Assembly: GCA_910578995.1 (NCBI GenBank)
Contig: CAJTSY010000158.1
Location: 1-8,258 of the forward strand
Direction of reading: 5' to 3'
Length of the DNA stretch: 8,258 nt
From: an uncultured Acetatifactor sp.
GTDB lineage: Bacteria; Bacillota; Clostridia; Lachnospirales; Lachnospiraceae
Shown: in pieces, positions 1 through 6,337 of the stretch
Numbering within the stretch: the first letter of the stretch is position 1
Layout of the letters: each line of letters starts with the position of its first letter
Notes under the pieces: model-generated
What the model was told of the DNA's origin: nothing
Database searches by the model: none
Seen by the model: only the letters and a program-made list of their open reading frames with translations
Position numbers and translations under genes: made by a program

Positions 1-2
1 CG

Positions 3-308
3 GTTATCTGTTTTGTGCAGATTGAATGGTTAGATATAAGCTACATATTGGTTGCTGTATGTTGCTTCGCAATAATATTCTTTCTGGCACCTGTTGAAAA
101 TGCCAATAAACATTTGGAGCAGGTGGAATATCTGGTTTACCGAAGGCGGACAAGGATGATATTATTGCTAGAAGGCTCATTGTATGCGGCAGCAGTAATT
201 TTCAATTGGAAAGAATTAGTTACTGTGATAACAATAGTCTTTTTCATTGTTGGAATATCTTTACTAATAGGAAGAATAAAACTTTGGAAGCATAAACAAA
301 TATACTGA
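3..308 (+). CDS. agrB: AgrB-like peptide-processing membrane protein, C-terminal part (5' end outside window)
   Basis: The frame is open to the left edge, so this is the 3' part of a gene; the GTG at 15 need not be the start. About 100 residues are visible, with three hydrophobic stretches: near the start (YILVAVCCFAIIFFLAP), after a basic patch (MILLLEGSLYAAAVIF) and near the end (LVTVITIVFFIVGISLLIG). The order of helix, then LAPVENANKHL, then basic YRRRTR, then two helices matches my recollection of the C-terminal half of AgrB (Staphylococcus: YAPAATKKKPI, RLIKRKKYY). AgrB is a membrane cysteine protease that trims and cyclises the AgrD pro-peptide. Its catalytic His and Cys lie N-terminal to this part, so they cannot be checked here. 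No AgrD-like small ORF was found just downstream; it may lie upstream. The family call is by pattern similarity only. Confidence 0.6.
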   Translation, partial: VICFVQIEWLDISYILVAVCCFAIIFFLAPVENANKHLEQVEYLVYRRRTRMILLLEGSLYAAAVIFNWKELVTVITIVFFIVGISLLIGRIKLWKHKQIY

Positions 309-490
309 TGTGTTATTACTTACAGCGTTGGGCGGTAAATTGAGGATAACATATAAGGCAAGCCGTTTATCGGATGGAATGCAAACTAGATGATCCAGGA
401 ACTGGAAAAAGTGAAGGCCCAAAAGCTGAACGGTATCTACACCTATACACACGTAGAAAACTTAAGGCTGAAATCATTTTTTTCACAATA
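309..490 (+). other. Short intergenic stretch with a gene scrap
   Basis: This gap between the AgrB-like gene and the secreted-protein ORF has no convincing gene. A 33-codon ORF at 390-491 (MIQELEKVKAQKLNGIYTYT and on) reads like real coding sequence. It is preceded in the same frame by GKPFIGWNAN and a TAG at 387-389, as if one stop interrupts an older gene. I do not recognise the parent protein. An 11-codon ORF overlaps the agrB stop at 308-343 and is probably chance. I see no clear terminator or promoter. Confidence 0.35.
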
Positions 491-581
491 GCTTGAAATG
501 TCAGAAGAAGTAAGGAGGTTCAGAAAGAGCCGATTTACGGAACGCATAAGTATCCCAAAACAAGAATATTATGGAATGAGA

Positions 582-1235
582 ATGAAAATCAAACGAAGTA
601 AGAAAGTATCAAAATTTCTTGCATTGCTGTTGTTGCTGACTAGTTTTTCGTTAATCATATCGACAGCTGCAGAACAGGTGGACCCCTTGCGGCCATATAA
701 AGAAATTTTGGCTGAGTTCAATGAAGAAAAGGGAACCAGTTATATTATGGTTTCCGATGAAGAGGAACTGGCCAAAACCAATTTGACTGTTCAGGAGTTG
801 GTTGATTTCTACACAAACATGGGCGCCGATGTATTTCGTGATTATATTAATGAAATTTATGTGCGCAGTATGAATAATCCAGTACAATCGGAAGCCACAG
901 TAACAGGGGGACAACGAGAGCGAGCTGAGGATTACGAGCAGAAGCATGAATATGTGTCATCATCGCTGAATTATTTTTATTTGAAAAGTAAGGTTGTAAC
1001 TATAAATAATACAGTTTATTATAATAGTGTGGTTGAAGTGGGCGAAACGCATTTTGCTGGTCAATATCCTGTTTATGATCTGTATGCGACACCCACATAT
1101 AAAGTATCAGATGACAGCACGAGCATTACGGTGACCTATAAATACCACAAAATAGAGGGACCCGGTATTTCTAATTTGGTGGCGTACACTGATAACATAA
1201 CTTATTTTGCTAGCCAATGGCTGTTAGATAATTGA
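582..1235 (+). CDS. Secreted protein of unknown function
   Basis: I do not recognise this family. The open frame extends back to an ATG at 498, but that start has no ribosome-binding site and would put about 36 residues ahead of the hydrophobic core. Starting at the ATG at 582 (weak GGA six bases upstream) or 576 gives a normal signal peptide: basic MKIKRSKKVSKF, core LALLLLLTSFSLIIS, cleavage near STAA. The mature part is about 185 residues and soluble. Its first half is acidic and probably helical (ILAEFNEEKGTSY, LTVQELVDFYTNMGADVFRD). Its second half is rich in Tyr, Thr and Val and probably beta (SKVVTINNTVYYNSVVEVGE, STSITVTYKYHKI). It has no Cys, lipobox, LPXTG or membrane anchor. The SH3-like gene follows 19 bases after the stop, so the two are probably co-transcribed and act outside the cell. 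The second cassette has no copy of this gene. Confidence 0.75.
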   Translation: MKIKRSKKVSKFLALLLLLTSFSLIISTAAEQVDPLRPYKEILAEFNEEKGTSYIMVSDEEELAKTNLTVQELVDFYTNMGADVFRDYINEIYVRSMNNPVQSEATVTGGQRERAEDYEQKHEYVSSSLNYFYLKSKVVTINNTVYYNSVVEVGETHFAGQYPVYDLYATPTYKVSDDSTSITVTYKYHKIEGPGISNLVAYTDNITYFASQWLLDN

Positions 1236-1254
1236 AAATATGAAAGGAAATGAT

Positions 1255-1620
1255 ATGAGCAAGCGAGTTAGGTACTCTACATTAATGTTAACTATCTTTA
1301 TGAGCGGTTATTTATTTGCATTTATGCCAGTGTCTGCTGCTGAGACGGGATATGCAGACAATCATTTGGATTCTGGTATCAATACAGTTTCTTCATCATG
1401 GAAAAAAGCGATAGTAGTTGTTGATGGTGCAAGGCTGCGCGCGGAACCTAATACAGAAAGCACCATTTACGGTTTAATGTACCGATATGAAGAAATTGAA
1501 ATCAATGAGGACGAATCAACCATGACGTTTTATTATGCAAGGCGATCAGATGGTGTCTATGGTTATGTGAATCGCGGATTGGTGCTTGTGGATTCAGGCG
1601 TAATTATTTCTGAGGATTAA
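1255..1620 (+). CDS. Small secreted bacterial SH3-like domain protein (cassette 1)
   Basis: The ATG at 1255 is preferred over the in-frame ATG at 1240 because GAAAGGA at 1242-1248 lies at correct spacing before it. The 121-residue product has a signal peptide (core TLMLTIFMSGYLFAFMPV, cleavage after VSA, about residue 28), a short linker and one domain at about 52-115. The pattern GARLRAEPNTES, then IYGLMYRYEEIEI, a middle strand with FYYARR, and a closing GVYGYVNRG is typical of bacterial SH3 (SH3b) domains, which often bind cell wall or peptides. No enzyme domain is attached. It follows the unknown secreted gene closely and ends in a terminator at 1685. A diverged counterpart lies at 4844-5164, sharing GxRLR, I-x-x-LMY and YGYV. 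The SH3 call is good; the ligand is unknown. Confidence 0.75.
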   Translation: MSKRVRYSTLMLTIFMSGYLFAFMPVSAAETGYADNHLDSGINTVSSSWKKAIVVVDGARLRAEPNTESTIYGLMYRYEEIEINEDESTMTFYYARRSDGVYGYVNRGLVLVDSGVIISED

Positions 1621-1684
1621 GCACAAATCATGTTGAAGAGCTAATAAAATTTGTTTGGGATACAAAAATCTTTGCTCTAAAATG

Positions 1685-1733
1685 CAGACAACTGTAATAG
1701 TACTGGTTATATTATTCGGTTGTCTGTTTTATT
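1685..1733 (+). terminator. Rho-independent terminator after the first SH3-like gene
   Basis: CAGACAAC at 1685-1692 pairs perfectly with GTTGTCTG at 1719-1726, followed directly by TTTTATT. The 26-base loop can form a small inner stem (TAATA with TATTA). It lies 64 bases past the SH3-like stop and separates that transcript from the lipoprotein pair. Confidence 0.75.
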
Positions 1734-1868
1734 GTTAATAAAGCGGTAAAATTTCTGAAGATTTACAAAAATTCACAGGTGAAATCTGTAAAGGCAGAGT
1801 GGTGCTGGACACGAATTGAAAGATATGTTAGCTTTTAAAATAAGAGTATTTTTGCAGGAGAAATCGGA
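1734..1868 (+). promoter_or_regulatory. Leader region of the first lipoprotein pair
   Basis: This AT-rich spacer must hold the promoter for 1869-4258 unless the terminator is read through. The best candidate has TTGAAA at 1816-1821 and TAAAAT at 1836-1841, but the 14-base spacing is too short, so it is not firm. A clear ribosome-binding site, AGGAG at 1856-1860, lies 8 bases before the ATG at 1869. Confidence 0.35.
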
Positions 1869-2960
1869 ATGCAGAGAAAATATTTATCACAGCTATGGAA
1901 ATATTTTTTTGCGACAGCTGTACTTCTGTGCTTTGTAGGCTGCGGCAGGCAGGGAGCACCAATCCTGTCTGTTAATTCAGAGGGCTCTGAAGCAGAATTC
2001 CCGGAGAATTCCGGTCAGGTAGAAATGCAGAGGGAAAATAGGGAACAATCTGCGGAACGGCGGCCAGACGATGCAGGACTGCCCAAAGACCGCCAGCCAG
2101 AGCAGGAAGCGGTGCTTTCCAGAGAAAGAACAACGGCGGCGTTTGATGTAGGGTCTTTTTTTGAATTGAATCTGGCAATGGGAGGCGACTGCGTCTATGG
2201 TTTCGGCAGGCGGAAGAAAGGGGAAAAAACGATACTGTTCCAGGTCGGAGCAGAAGACGGCACTGTCCGGGATTTTGAAGAAGAGCTGGAACCGGAGATA
2301 AGCGTGCGGGCTGCCTGTGCAGACAATTCCGGAAACCTGCATATGCTGCTGTCAAAACAGGGCAATTCGGAATGGACTGAAATTCTCGCATTGGACAAAT
2401 CCGGGCAGACGATAAGCAGAATCGACGTTTCGGATGTGAAAGATGAGGCTGACATCTTCGACTTATGTATGACGATAGGGGCTGACGGAAGCTATTATAT
2501 TTTTTATATGCATAATGAAGGAGGCAGCATCCTGGTGCTGGACCGTAACGGCGGCCGGAAAGAACACTTCGCCATTGACGTGCGGCTCGTGGGACTGGGA
2601 ACGGGAAGGAGCGGCCAGGTATACGGCATGGCATATGGCCAGAACGGCCAATATCTGGTAATGCTGACGGAAAACGGGGAAACAGAATCCTGCCCGAATG
2701 GAGAATTTCAGGGAATGCCGATCATCATTAACTGTCTGTACCCTGGTGTCCGGTGTGAGCTGCTGCTGGGAAATGGAGCATATGGCGCCTGGACATATGA
2801 AGACGGGAACCTGGAGCAGGTAATTCCGGTTGACGAAATGCCGTATAAAGGGCAGGATGTAGAGGGATTTGGCTTTTTAAATGACGGCAGGCTGTGCATT
2901 ACAGGATATGGGGATGGAGTGCATACAATTGAGTGCCTGCCTGTAGAAAGGGAAAAATGA
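1869..2960 (+). CDS. Surface lipoprotein, probable beta-propeller-like (cassette 1)
   Basis: The 363-residue protein has a lipoprotein signal peptide with lipobox FVGC (Cys25). A polar Glu/Gln/Arg-rich linker (about 26-88) is likely to span the wall. The rest, about 90-363, consists of short beta-type segments with recurring turn patterns such as CADNSGNLHML, IGADGSYYIF, VLDRNGGRKEHF and FLNDGRLCITG, which suggest a propeller-like fold. The blades are too irregular to count by eye. It is paralogous to 5216-6292: they share GLGTGRSGQVYG/GIGTGKSGSVYC near residue 240, GFGFLNDGRLCI/GYGILADGRVCI near 330, and overall length. Its stop overlaps the ATG of the solute-binding gene (ATGA), so the two are translationally coupled and probably act as a pair. 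No catalytic motif is seen. Lipoprotein status is firm, the fold is inferred and the function unknown. Confidence 0.7.
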   Translation: MQRKYLSQLWKYFFATAVLLCFVGCGRQGAPILSVNSEGSEAEFPENSGQVEMQRENREQSAERRPDDAGLPKDRQPEQEAVLSRERTTAAFDVGSFFELNLAMGGDCVYGFGRRKKGEKTILFQVGAEDGTVRDFEEELEPEISVRAACADNSGNLHMLLSKQGNSEWTEILALDKSGQTISRIDVSDVKDEADIFDLCMTIGADGSYYIFYMHNEGGSILVLDRNGGRKEHFAIDVRLVGLGTGRSGQVYGMAYGQNGQYLVMLTENGETESCPNGEFQGMPIIINCLYPGVRCELLLGNGAYGAWTYEDGNLEQVIPVDEMPYKGQDVEGFGFLNDGRLCITGYGDGVHTIECLPVEREK

Positions 2961-4258
2961 AAAAGCTGCTGTTATTATTGGGAACGGTTCTTATGCTTTG
3001 CTCCTGCAGTTCAGGAGAGGAAAGCGCTTCGGGGGAAACCGTTTCATTGACGCTTGTTTCCTTTGAAGAGAGCCGTGAACTGACAGAGCAGGTGAATCTT
3101 TTCAATGAGACCCATGAGGGATACCGGATAGAGATACAGATATACGGGCAGGATGACGCTGACAGGGACGACCGGATTGAGAAGCTGCAAAGGGAGATTG
3201 CTGCAGGCAGCGGACCTGACCTTGTCAACTATGGCTCTCATTATGCATCAAACTATTGCCTGGGGCATTATACAGAAAACCTGTTGGATTATCTGCCGGA
3301 AGACTGGCAATCAGTTTATTTTTCCAATATCCTGGAATCGTTTTTCATGGACGGAGGGCTGTATGCCATTCCCGTAGGTTTTTCACTGAGTACATTTGCC
3401 GGGAGGCAGGACATGGTGGGTAATCGGGAGAGATGGAGCATTCAGGAAATGATACAGGTTTACACGGAGCGGGAAGAAGACATTATCCTATATCCCGGCG
3501 AGACAAAAGAGGATGTGTTCTGGAGGATTTTCAGCCACAATATGGAATACTTTATTGACTGGGAGAAGGGAAGGTGCAGTTTTGACAGCGGGGAATTCCG
3601 GGATATTCTGGAATTTTCCAATACATTTCCGGACATGCTGCGGATTACGGAGGATTATAGCCCGAAGACGCTGTTTGCAGAGGGAAAAACTCTTCTTTAT
3701 CCGATTTCTGTCAGCGGGATTTATGATATCTGCCGTGCAGGCAGGATTCTGGCCACAGACGAGATTGCTTATGTGGGCTTTCCGGTTGGCGGAGGATATG
3801 GGACGGTGATACAGCCTTCCTCTCTGGTTCTGGCAATCGGCGCCGCTTCCGAATATAAAGATATGTCATGGGAATTCATTGCACAGTTCCTGGCGCCGGG
3901 CTATCAGGCTGAAAAACTGAACCGCTGCCTGCCGTTGCGGAGGGATGTGCTGGAGCATATGCTGGAAGAGGCAGGAAACATGGACTATGCTGTTGATGCG
4001 GACGGAAATGAAACACCCGTAGTAAAATCGGAAATTCTCTTTGAGGGAGAAGAATCCATTGAAATCTATTATATGGAAGAAAAGGAGCAGCTTCTGCGGT
4101 TGATAGATACAGCAAGCTTAAACGATGCCATTGACTACACCCTGTACTATGCCCTGCAGGAAGAAGCGCAGAGTTATTTTGCCGGGGATAAGACATTGGA
4201 GGAAGCTGTTGACGTGATACAGCGGAGGGCATCATTGTATGTGGCAGAGCGGATGTAA
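2957..4258 (+). CDS. Extracellular solute-binding lipoprotein, family 1-like (cassette 1)
   Basis: The ATG at 2957 is chosen because it follows AAAGGG, overlaps the upstream stop and directly begins a lipoprotein signal (MKKLLLLLGTVLMLCSC, lipobox Cys17); the frame is open upstream to a GTG at 2933. The 433-residue protein shows features of ABC-type sugar-binding proteins: an early strand VSLTLVSF, then LTEQVNLFNETHEGYRIEI (42-60), a GSGPDLVNYG segment near 84-93, GLYAIPVGF (134-142), later AYVGFPVGGGYGT and SWEFIAQFL, and C-terminal helices ending TLEEAVDVIQRRASLYVAE. These proteins normally hand sugars to membrane permeases, but none is encoded in the window. The substrate cannot be predicted. 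It is clearly homologous along its whole length to 6338-7651 (437 residues). Possible roles are substrate delivery to a transporter encoded elsewhere, or sensing together with the upstream lipoprotein. Confidence 0.85.
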   Translation: MKKLLLLLGTVLMLCSCSSGEESASGETVSLTLVSFEESRELTEQVNLFNETHEGYRIEIQIYGQDDADRDDRIEKLQREIAAGSGPDLVNYGSHYASNYCLGHYTENLLDYLPEDWQSVYFSNILESFFMDGGLYAIPVGFSLSTFAGRQDMVGNRERWSIQEMIQVYTEREEDIILYPGETKEDVFWRIFSHNMEYFIDWEKGRCSFDSGEFRDILEFSNTFPDMLRITEDYSPKTLFAEGKTLLYPISVSGIYDICRAGRILATDEIAYVGFPVGGGYGTVIQPSSLVLAIGAASEYKDMSWEFIAQFLAPGYQAEKLNRCLPLRRDVLEHMLEEAGNMDYAVDADGNETPVVKSEILFEGEESIEIYYMEEKEQLLRLIDTASLNDAIDYTLYYALQEEAQSYFAGDKTLEEAVDVIQRRASLYVAERM

Positions 4259-4314
4259 ATTATCTACAGGTGTGGAAAGAGTCCTTCCGGGAAAGCACCC
4301 TGGAATTGAAATGA

Positions 4315-4479
4315 GTGAGCAGTGAAGAATCAGCATATTTAAAAAAGAAGCTGCATCAGGCAATGGTAATCACAATCGCGCTGTATTTAGTTGCTCAGGT
4401 GTTGGGATATGGGCAGTGTGCATTGTCCGTCTCATTGGCAGTGGTCGCTTCTGGTATGCTTTTGATAGTAGGAAAGTGA
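4315..4479 (+). CDS. Possible small two-helix membrane protein, or remnant
   Basis: A GTG-started frame of 54 codons encodes a charged N-terminus (SSEESAYLKKKLHQ) and two hydrophobic stretches (VITIALYLVAQVLGYG and LSVSLAVVASGMLLIV) before a stop. The amino-acid pattern looks like true membrane-protein coding sequence. However, there is no good ribosome-binding site, and a TGA sits directly before the GTG in the same frame, with coding-like sequence (VWKESFRESTLELK) ahead of it. It is therefore at least as likely to be a piece of a broken larger gene. I do not recognise it. Confidence 0.25.
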   Translation: MSSEESAYLKKKLHQAMVITIALYLVAQVLGYGQCALSVSLAVVASGMLLIVGK

Positions 4480-4489
4480 AGGGGCTTTC

Positions 4490-4699
4490 CTTGACTTTAA
4501 CCAGCCTATGGGGCTGCATATGAACTCGGATAACCGATGGGTGAAGATGGCCGACAGCATTCCGGGAGACAAGTTTTGAGTCAAATATGCCAACGAGGAA
4601 TATGGAAATACTTCTGCGCATAACGCTGGGGGAGTTCATCATCCAGACGAAGTTCCGGGACTCAGACAGGGAGCTGGTGGAGCAGATTGCGGAGAATGG
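4490..4699 (+). pseudogene. Remnant of an IS5/IS1182-type transposase, N-terminal part, frameshifted
   Basis: Frame one reads LDFNQPMGLHMNSDNRWVKM and on to a stop at 4577-4579. A one-base shift then gives FESNMPTRNMEILLRITLGE, followed by FIIQTKFRDSDRELVEQIAE. The ordered blocks NQPMGLHM, DNRWVKMAD, IIQTKF and SDRELVEQIAEN match my recollection of the N-terminus (DUF772 type) of DDE transposases of the IS5/IS1182 group. About 70 codons of similarity remain, with an internal deletion or divergence, one frameshift and no catalytic part. No inverted repeats were identified. It marks an old insertion at the junction between the two cassettes. The exact IS family is uncertain. Confidence 0.6.
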
Positions 4700-4771
4700 T
4701 GTCAGTTGGAAGAGAGAAAGTATAATAACAATGTTCAAACCTTATTACTTGGATTTAAAGCACATTGTCCC

Positions 4772-4800
4772 TTGAATTGTTTACGGGAAGATGATATTAT
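4772..4800 (+). promoter_or_regulatory. Sigma-A-type promoter of the second SH3-like gene
   Basis: TTGAAT at 4772-4777, a 17-base spacer and TATTAT at 4795-4800 form a near-consensus housekeeping promoter, 44 bases before the preferred ATG at 4844. Two palindromes follow: TTATAGCTATAA at 4797-4808, overlapping the -10 end, and ACAGGCCTGT at 4808-4817. Either could be an operator near the transcription start; that is inference. Confidence 0.6.
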
Positions 4801-4843
4801 AGCTATAACAGGCCTGTAGTATAAAATGAGAGGGGAATATGGC

Positions 4844-5164
4844 ATGAAAAAAAGAGCAGCATATTTGTTTGCCAGTTTTGCTTTGGCGTTCGTCCTGGTT
4901 GCACCCATATCGGGGCTGCAGGCTGAAGCCGCTGCAAAAGCTGTAAATGAAGAAACCGAAACCAGATACATTAATGGTGATGGTGTCCGTTTGAGAAAAG
5001 AGGGATGGACCGGCGGTACAATTTTGGAGCTTATGTATGACGGGGAAAAAATTATATATTATCCATACGAATTTGGATCAGACCCGGAATATAATTATAT
5101 GGGAAGACTAAAAACCGGGACATATGGTTATGTTGACCACCATTATACGCGAATGTATCAATAG
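4844..5164 (+). CDS. Small secreted bacterial SH3-like domain protein (cassette 2)
   Basis: The ATG at 4844 is preferred over the in-frame ATG at 4826 because a purine-rich AGAGGGG site (about 4829-4835) lies between them at correct distance. The 106-residue product has a signal peptide (MKKR, core AAYLFASFALAFVLVAPI, cleavage near AEA, residue 29). The mature protein of about 77 residues is almost entirely one SH3-like domain: GDGVRLRKEG at 45-54, ILELMYDGEKIIYYP, then YMGRLKTGTYGYVDHHY at the end. It resembles the product of 1255-1620 in pattern but is strongly diverged. It has its own promoter and an excellent terminator, so it can be expressed as a single-gene transcript. The target is not predictable; wall or peptide binding is typical of the fold. 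Confidence 0.75.
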   Translation: MKKRAAYLFASFALAFVLVAPISGLQAEAAAKAVNEETETRYINGDGVRLRKEGWTGGTILELMYDGEKIIYYPYEFGSDPEYNYMGRLKTGTYGYVDHHYTRMYQ

Positions 5165-5171
5165 TACCTGT

Positions 5172-5201
5172 GGGCGGTTGTCCTGAACAACCGCCCTTTT
5201 T
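5172..5201 (+). terminator. Strong terminator between second SH3-like gene and lipoprotein gene
   Basis: GGGCGGTTGT (5172-5181) and ACAACCGCCC (5187-5196) form a perfect 10-bp stem with a 5-base loop, followed by TTTTT. The lipoprotein gene's ribosome-binding site GGGAGG (5202-5207) begins at the very next base, leaving no room for a separate promoter between them. Confidence 0.9.
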
Positions 5202-5215
5202 GGGAGGATAACAGG

Positions 5216-6292
5216 ATGAAAAAAAGGTTCATGGAGAAGTTATGGATGGCTCTTGTGGCGCTGTCCCTTTTGTCTGGATGTGCAGTTTCTTCCCCTGAAG
5301 AAGAAAGTAGAACAGCGGCCAACTCAGAGAACAGTGGGGAAGACAGCAGACTGGAAACTTCCGTTGAAGAAAAGGAGGAAACGCAGGAAATGCCGGAAGG
5401 GAAAACAGCGCCTGCAGCAAAGGCGGATGTTTCTGACCGGGAGGTAACCGTTTCCTATGCAGGGGAGCCTTTTAAAAAGTCCCTGTTCGCCGTAGGCGGT
5501 GAGCGGCTCTGGCTTTACGGTGTGAAAGAGGAGGGGGACTTTTTCCTGGGATATATGGGGAAGGAAGAGGATGTGTTCCGGGAAGTGGATGTGAGGCCGG
5601 GTGTGGATATGCGCGCTTTTAATATGGCGGTGGACGGACAGGGGCGCTGTCATATTTTATGGATGAGTGTACAGAAGGTAACGAGAGACGGGCATGAATT
5701 CGACCAGATTACCTTTGAGAGAAGCTGTATTACAATCGTGGGCGGCGACGGGAAAGAGGAAAAAGAAATAGATGTATCCGGCATTTTTTCAGAGGAACAG
5801 CCCCGACCATACTGTTTTGCAGTGGATGAAGCAGGGAATTACTATTTTGAGAAGGGGACACAGCTGATTCAGATTCTGCCGGACGGCACACAGGGCGGAA
5901 CCATTCAATGTAGCGGCTGGATAGAAGGAATCGGAACCGGGAAATCGGGAAGCGTATACTGTACCAGCGGACAGGAGGGTGGAACTGTGATCCTGGAAAA
6001 ACTGGAAGAGGGGGAATTACGACTGTGCAGCGACCAACTGCCCGAAGCGAAGGCCATTTACGCAGGGATCTATGGTGGGACGGATACGGAATTGCTGCTG
6101 CTGAATAAAGACAGCGGCGTTTTTGCAGTCCGGGATTCTGACGGCAGTGTGGAAACCAGGATAGCGGGTGCGCAGATGCCCGTGGCAGGGGAAAAAATCG
6201 GAGGGTATGGCATCCTGGCGGACGGGAGGGTATGTATCCTGAGCCAGATGGAAGGAGGCACTGTTTTGTACTATATTCCGGCTGGCAGGTAA
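5216..6292 (+). CDS. Surface lipoprotein, probable beta-propeller-like (cassette 2)
   Basis: The ATG at 5216 lies 8 bases after GGGAGG. The 358-residue protein has a lipoprotein signal peptide with lipobox LSGC (Cys22) and an acidic low-complexity linker (about 23-75, rich in Glu and Ser). A beta-rich body follows with propeller-like turn repeats: VDGQGRCHILW, VDEAGNYYFEK, ILPDGTQGG, DSDGSVETRI and LADGRVCILS. It is the paralogue of 1869-2960, with conserved blocks such as GIGTGKSGSVY. The linker is acidic where the first copy's is more mixed and Gln/Arg-rich. It precedes its solute-binding partner by 45 bases rather than overlapping it. With a terminator immediately upstream, expression must come from read-through or from a promoter inside the SH3-like gene. 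Function is unknown; a partner role to the solute-binding lipoprotein is inferred from the duplicated pairing. Confidence 0.7.
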   Translation: MKKRFMEKLWMALVALSLLSGCAVSSPEEESRTAANSENSGEDSRLETSVEEKEETQEMPEGKTAPAAKADVSDREVTVSYAGEPFKKSLFAVGGERLWLYGVKEEGDFFLGYMGKEEDVFREVDVRPGVDMRAFNMAVDGQGRCHILWMSVQKVTRDGHEFDQITFERSCITIVGGDGKEEKEIDVSGIFSEEQPRPYCFAVDEAGNYYFEKGTQLIQILPDGTQGGTIQCSGWIEGIGTGKSGSVYCTSGQEGGTVILEKLEEGELRLCSDQLPEAKAIYAGIYGGTDTELLLLNKDSGVFAVRDSDGSVETRIAGAQMPVAGEKIGGYGILADGRVCILSQMEGGTVLYYIPAGR

Positions 6293-6300
6293 CCAATAGC

Positions 6301-6314
6301 TGGAAAATTTTCCA
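6301..6314. promoter_or_regulatory. 14-bp perfect palindrome, possible operator
   Basis: TGGAAAATTTTCCA is a perfect palindrome in the 45-base gap between the second lipoprotein gene and its solute-binding partner, 23 bases before the start codon. It could bind a dimeric regulator or form a hairpin in the mRNA. The first cassette has no gap at this position, so there is no counterpart. No function can be assigned. Confidence 0.3.
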
Positions 6315-6337
6315 ATGGAATAACGGGTGGGCATAAG

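Larger units (their letters stand above)
4259..4771. other. Decayed spacer between the two cassettes
   Basis: No intact gene of normal size is present here. It contains a possible small membrane ORF or scrap (4315-4479) and a frameshifted transposase N-terminus (4490-4699), followed by AT-rich sequence. A weak imperfect hairpin around 4284-4302 lacks a T-run and is not called a terminator. Confidence 0.5.

Noticed and set aside
308..343. 11-codon ORF overlapping the agrB stop (MCYYLQRWAVN), considered as a truncated agrD
   Set aside because: It is too short and lacks the AgrD pattern of amphipathic leader, Cys-containing core and acidic tail.
1972..2634. 220-codon open frame on the - strand
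   Set aside because: Antisense shadow of the first lipoprotein gene, with low-complexity Pro/Arg/Ser composition and no recognisable domain.
4284..4302. Imperfect hairpin after the first solute-binding gene, considered as a terminator
   Set aside because: The stem is interrupted and no T-run follows.
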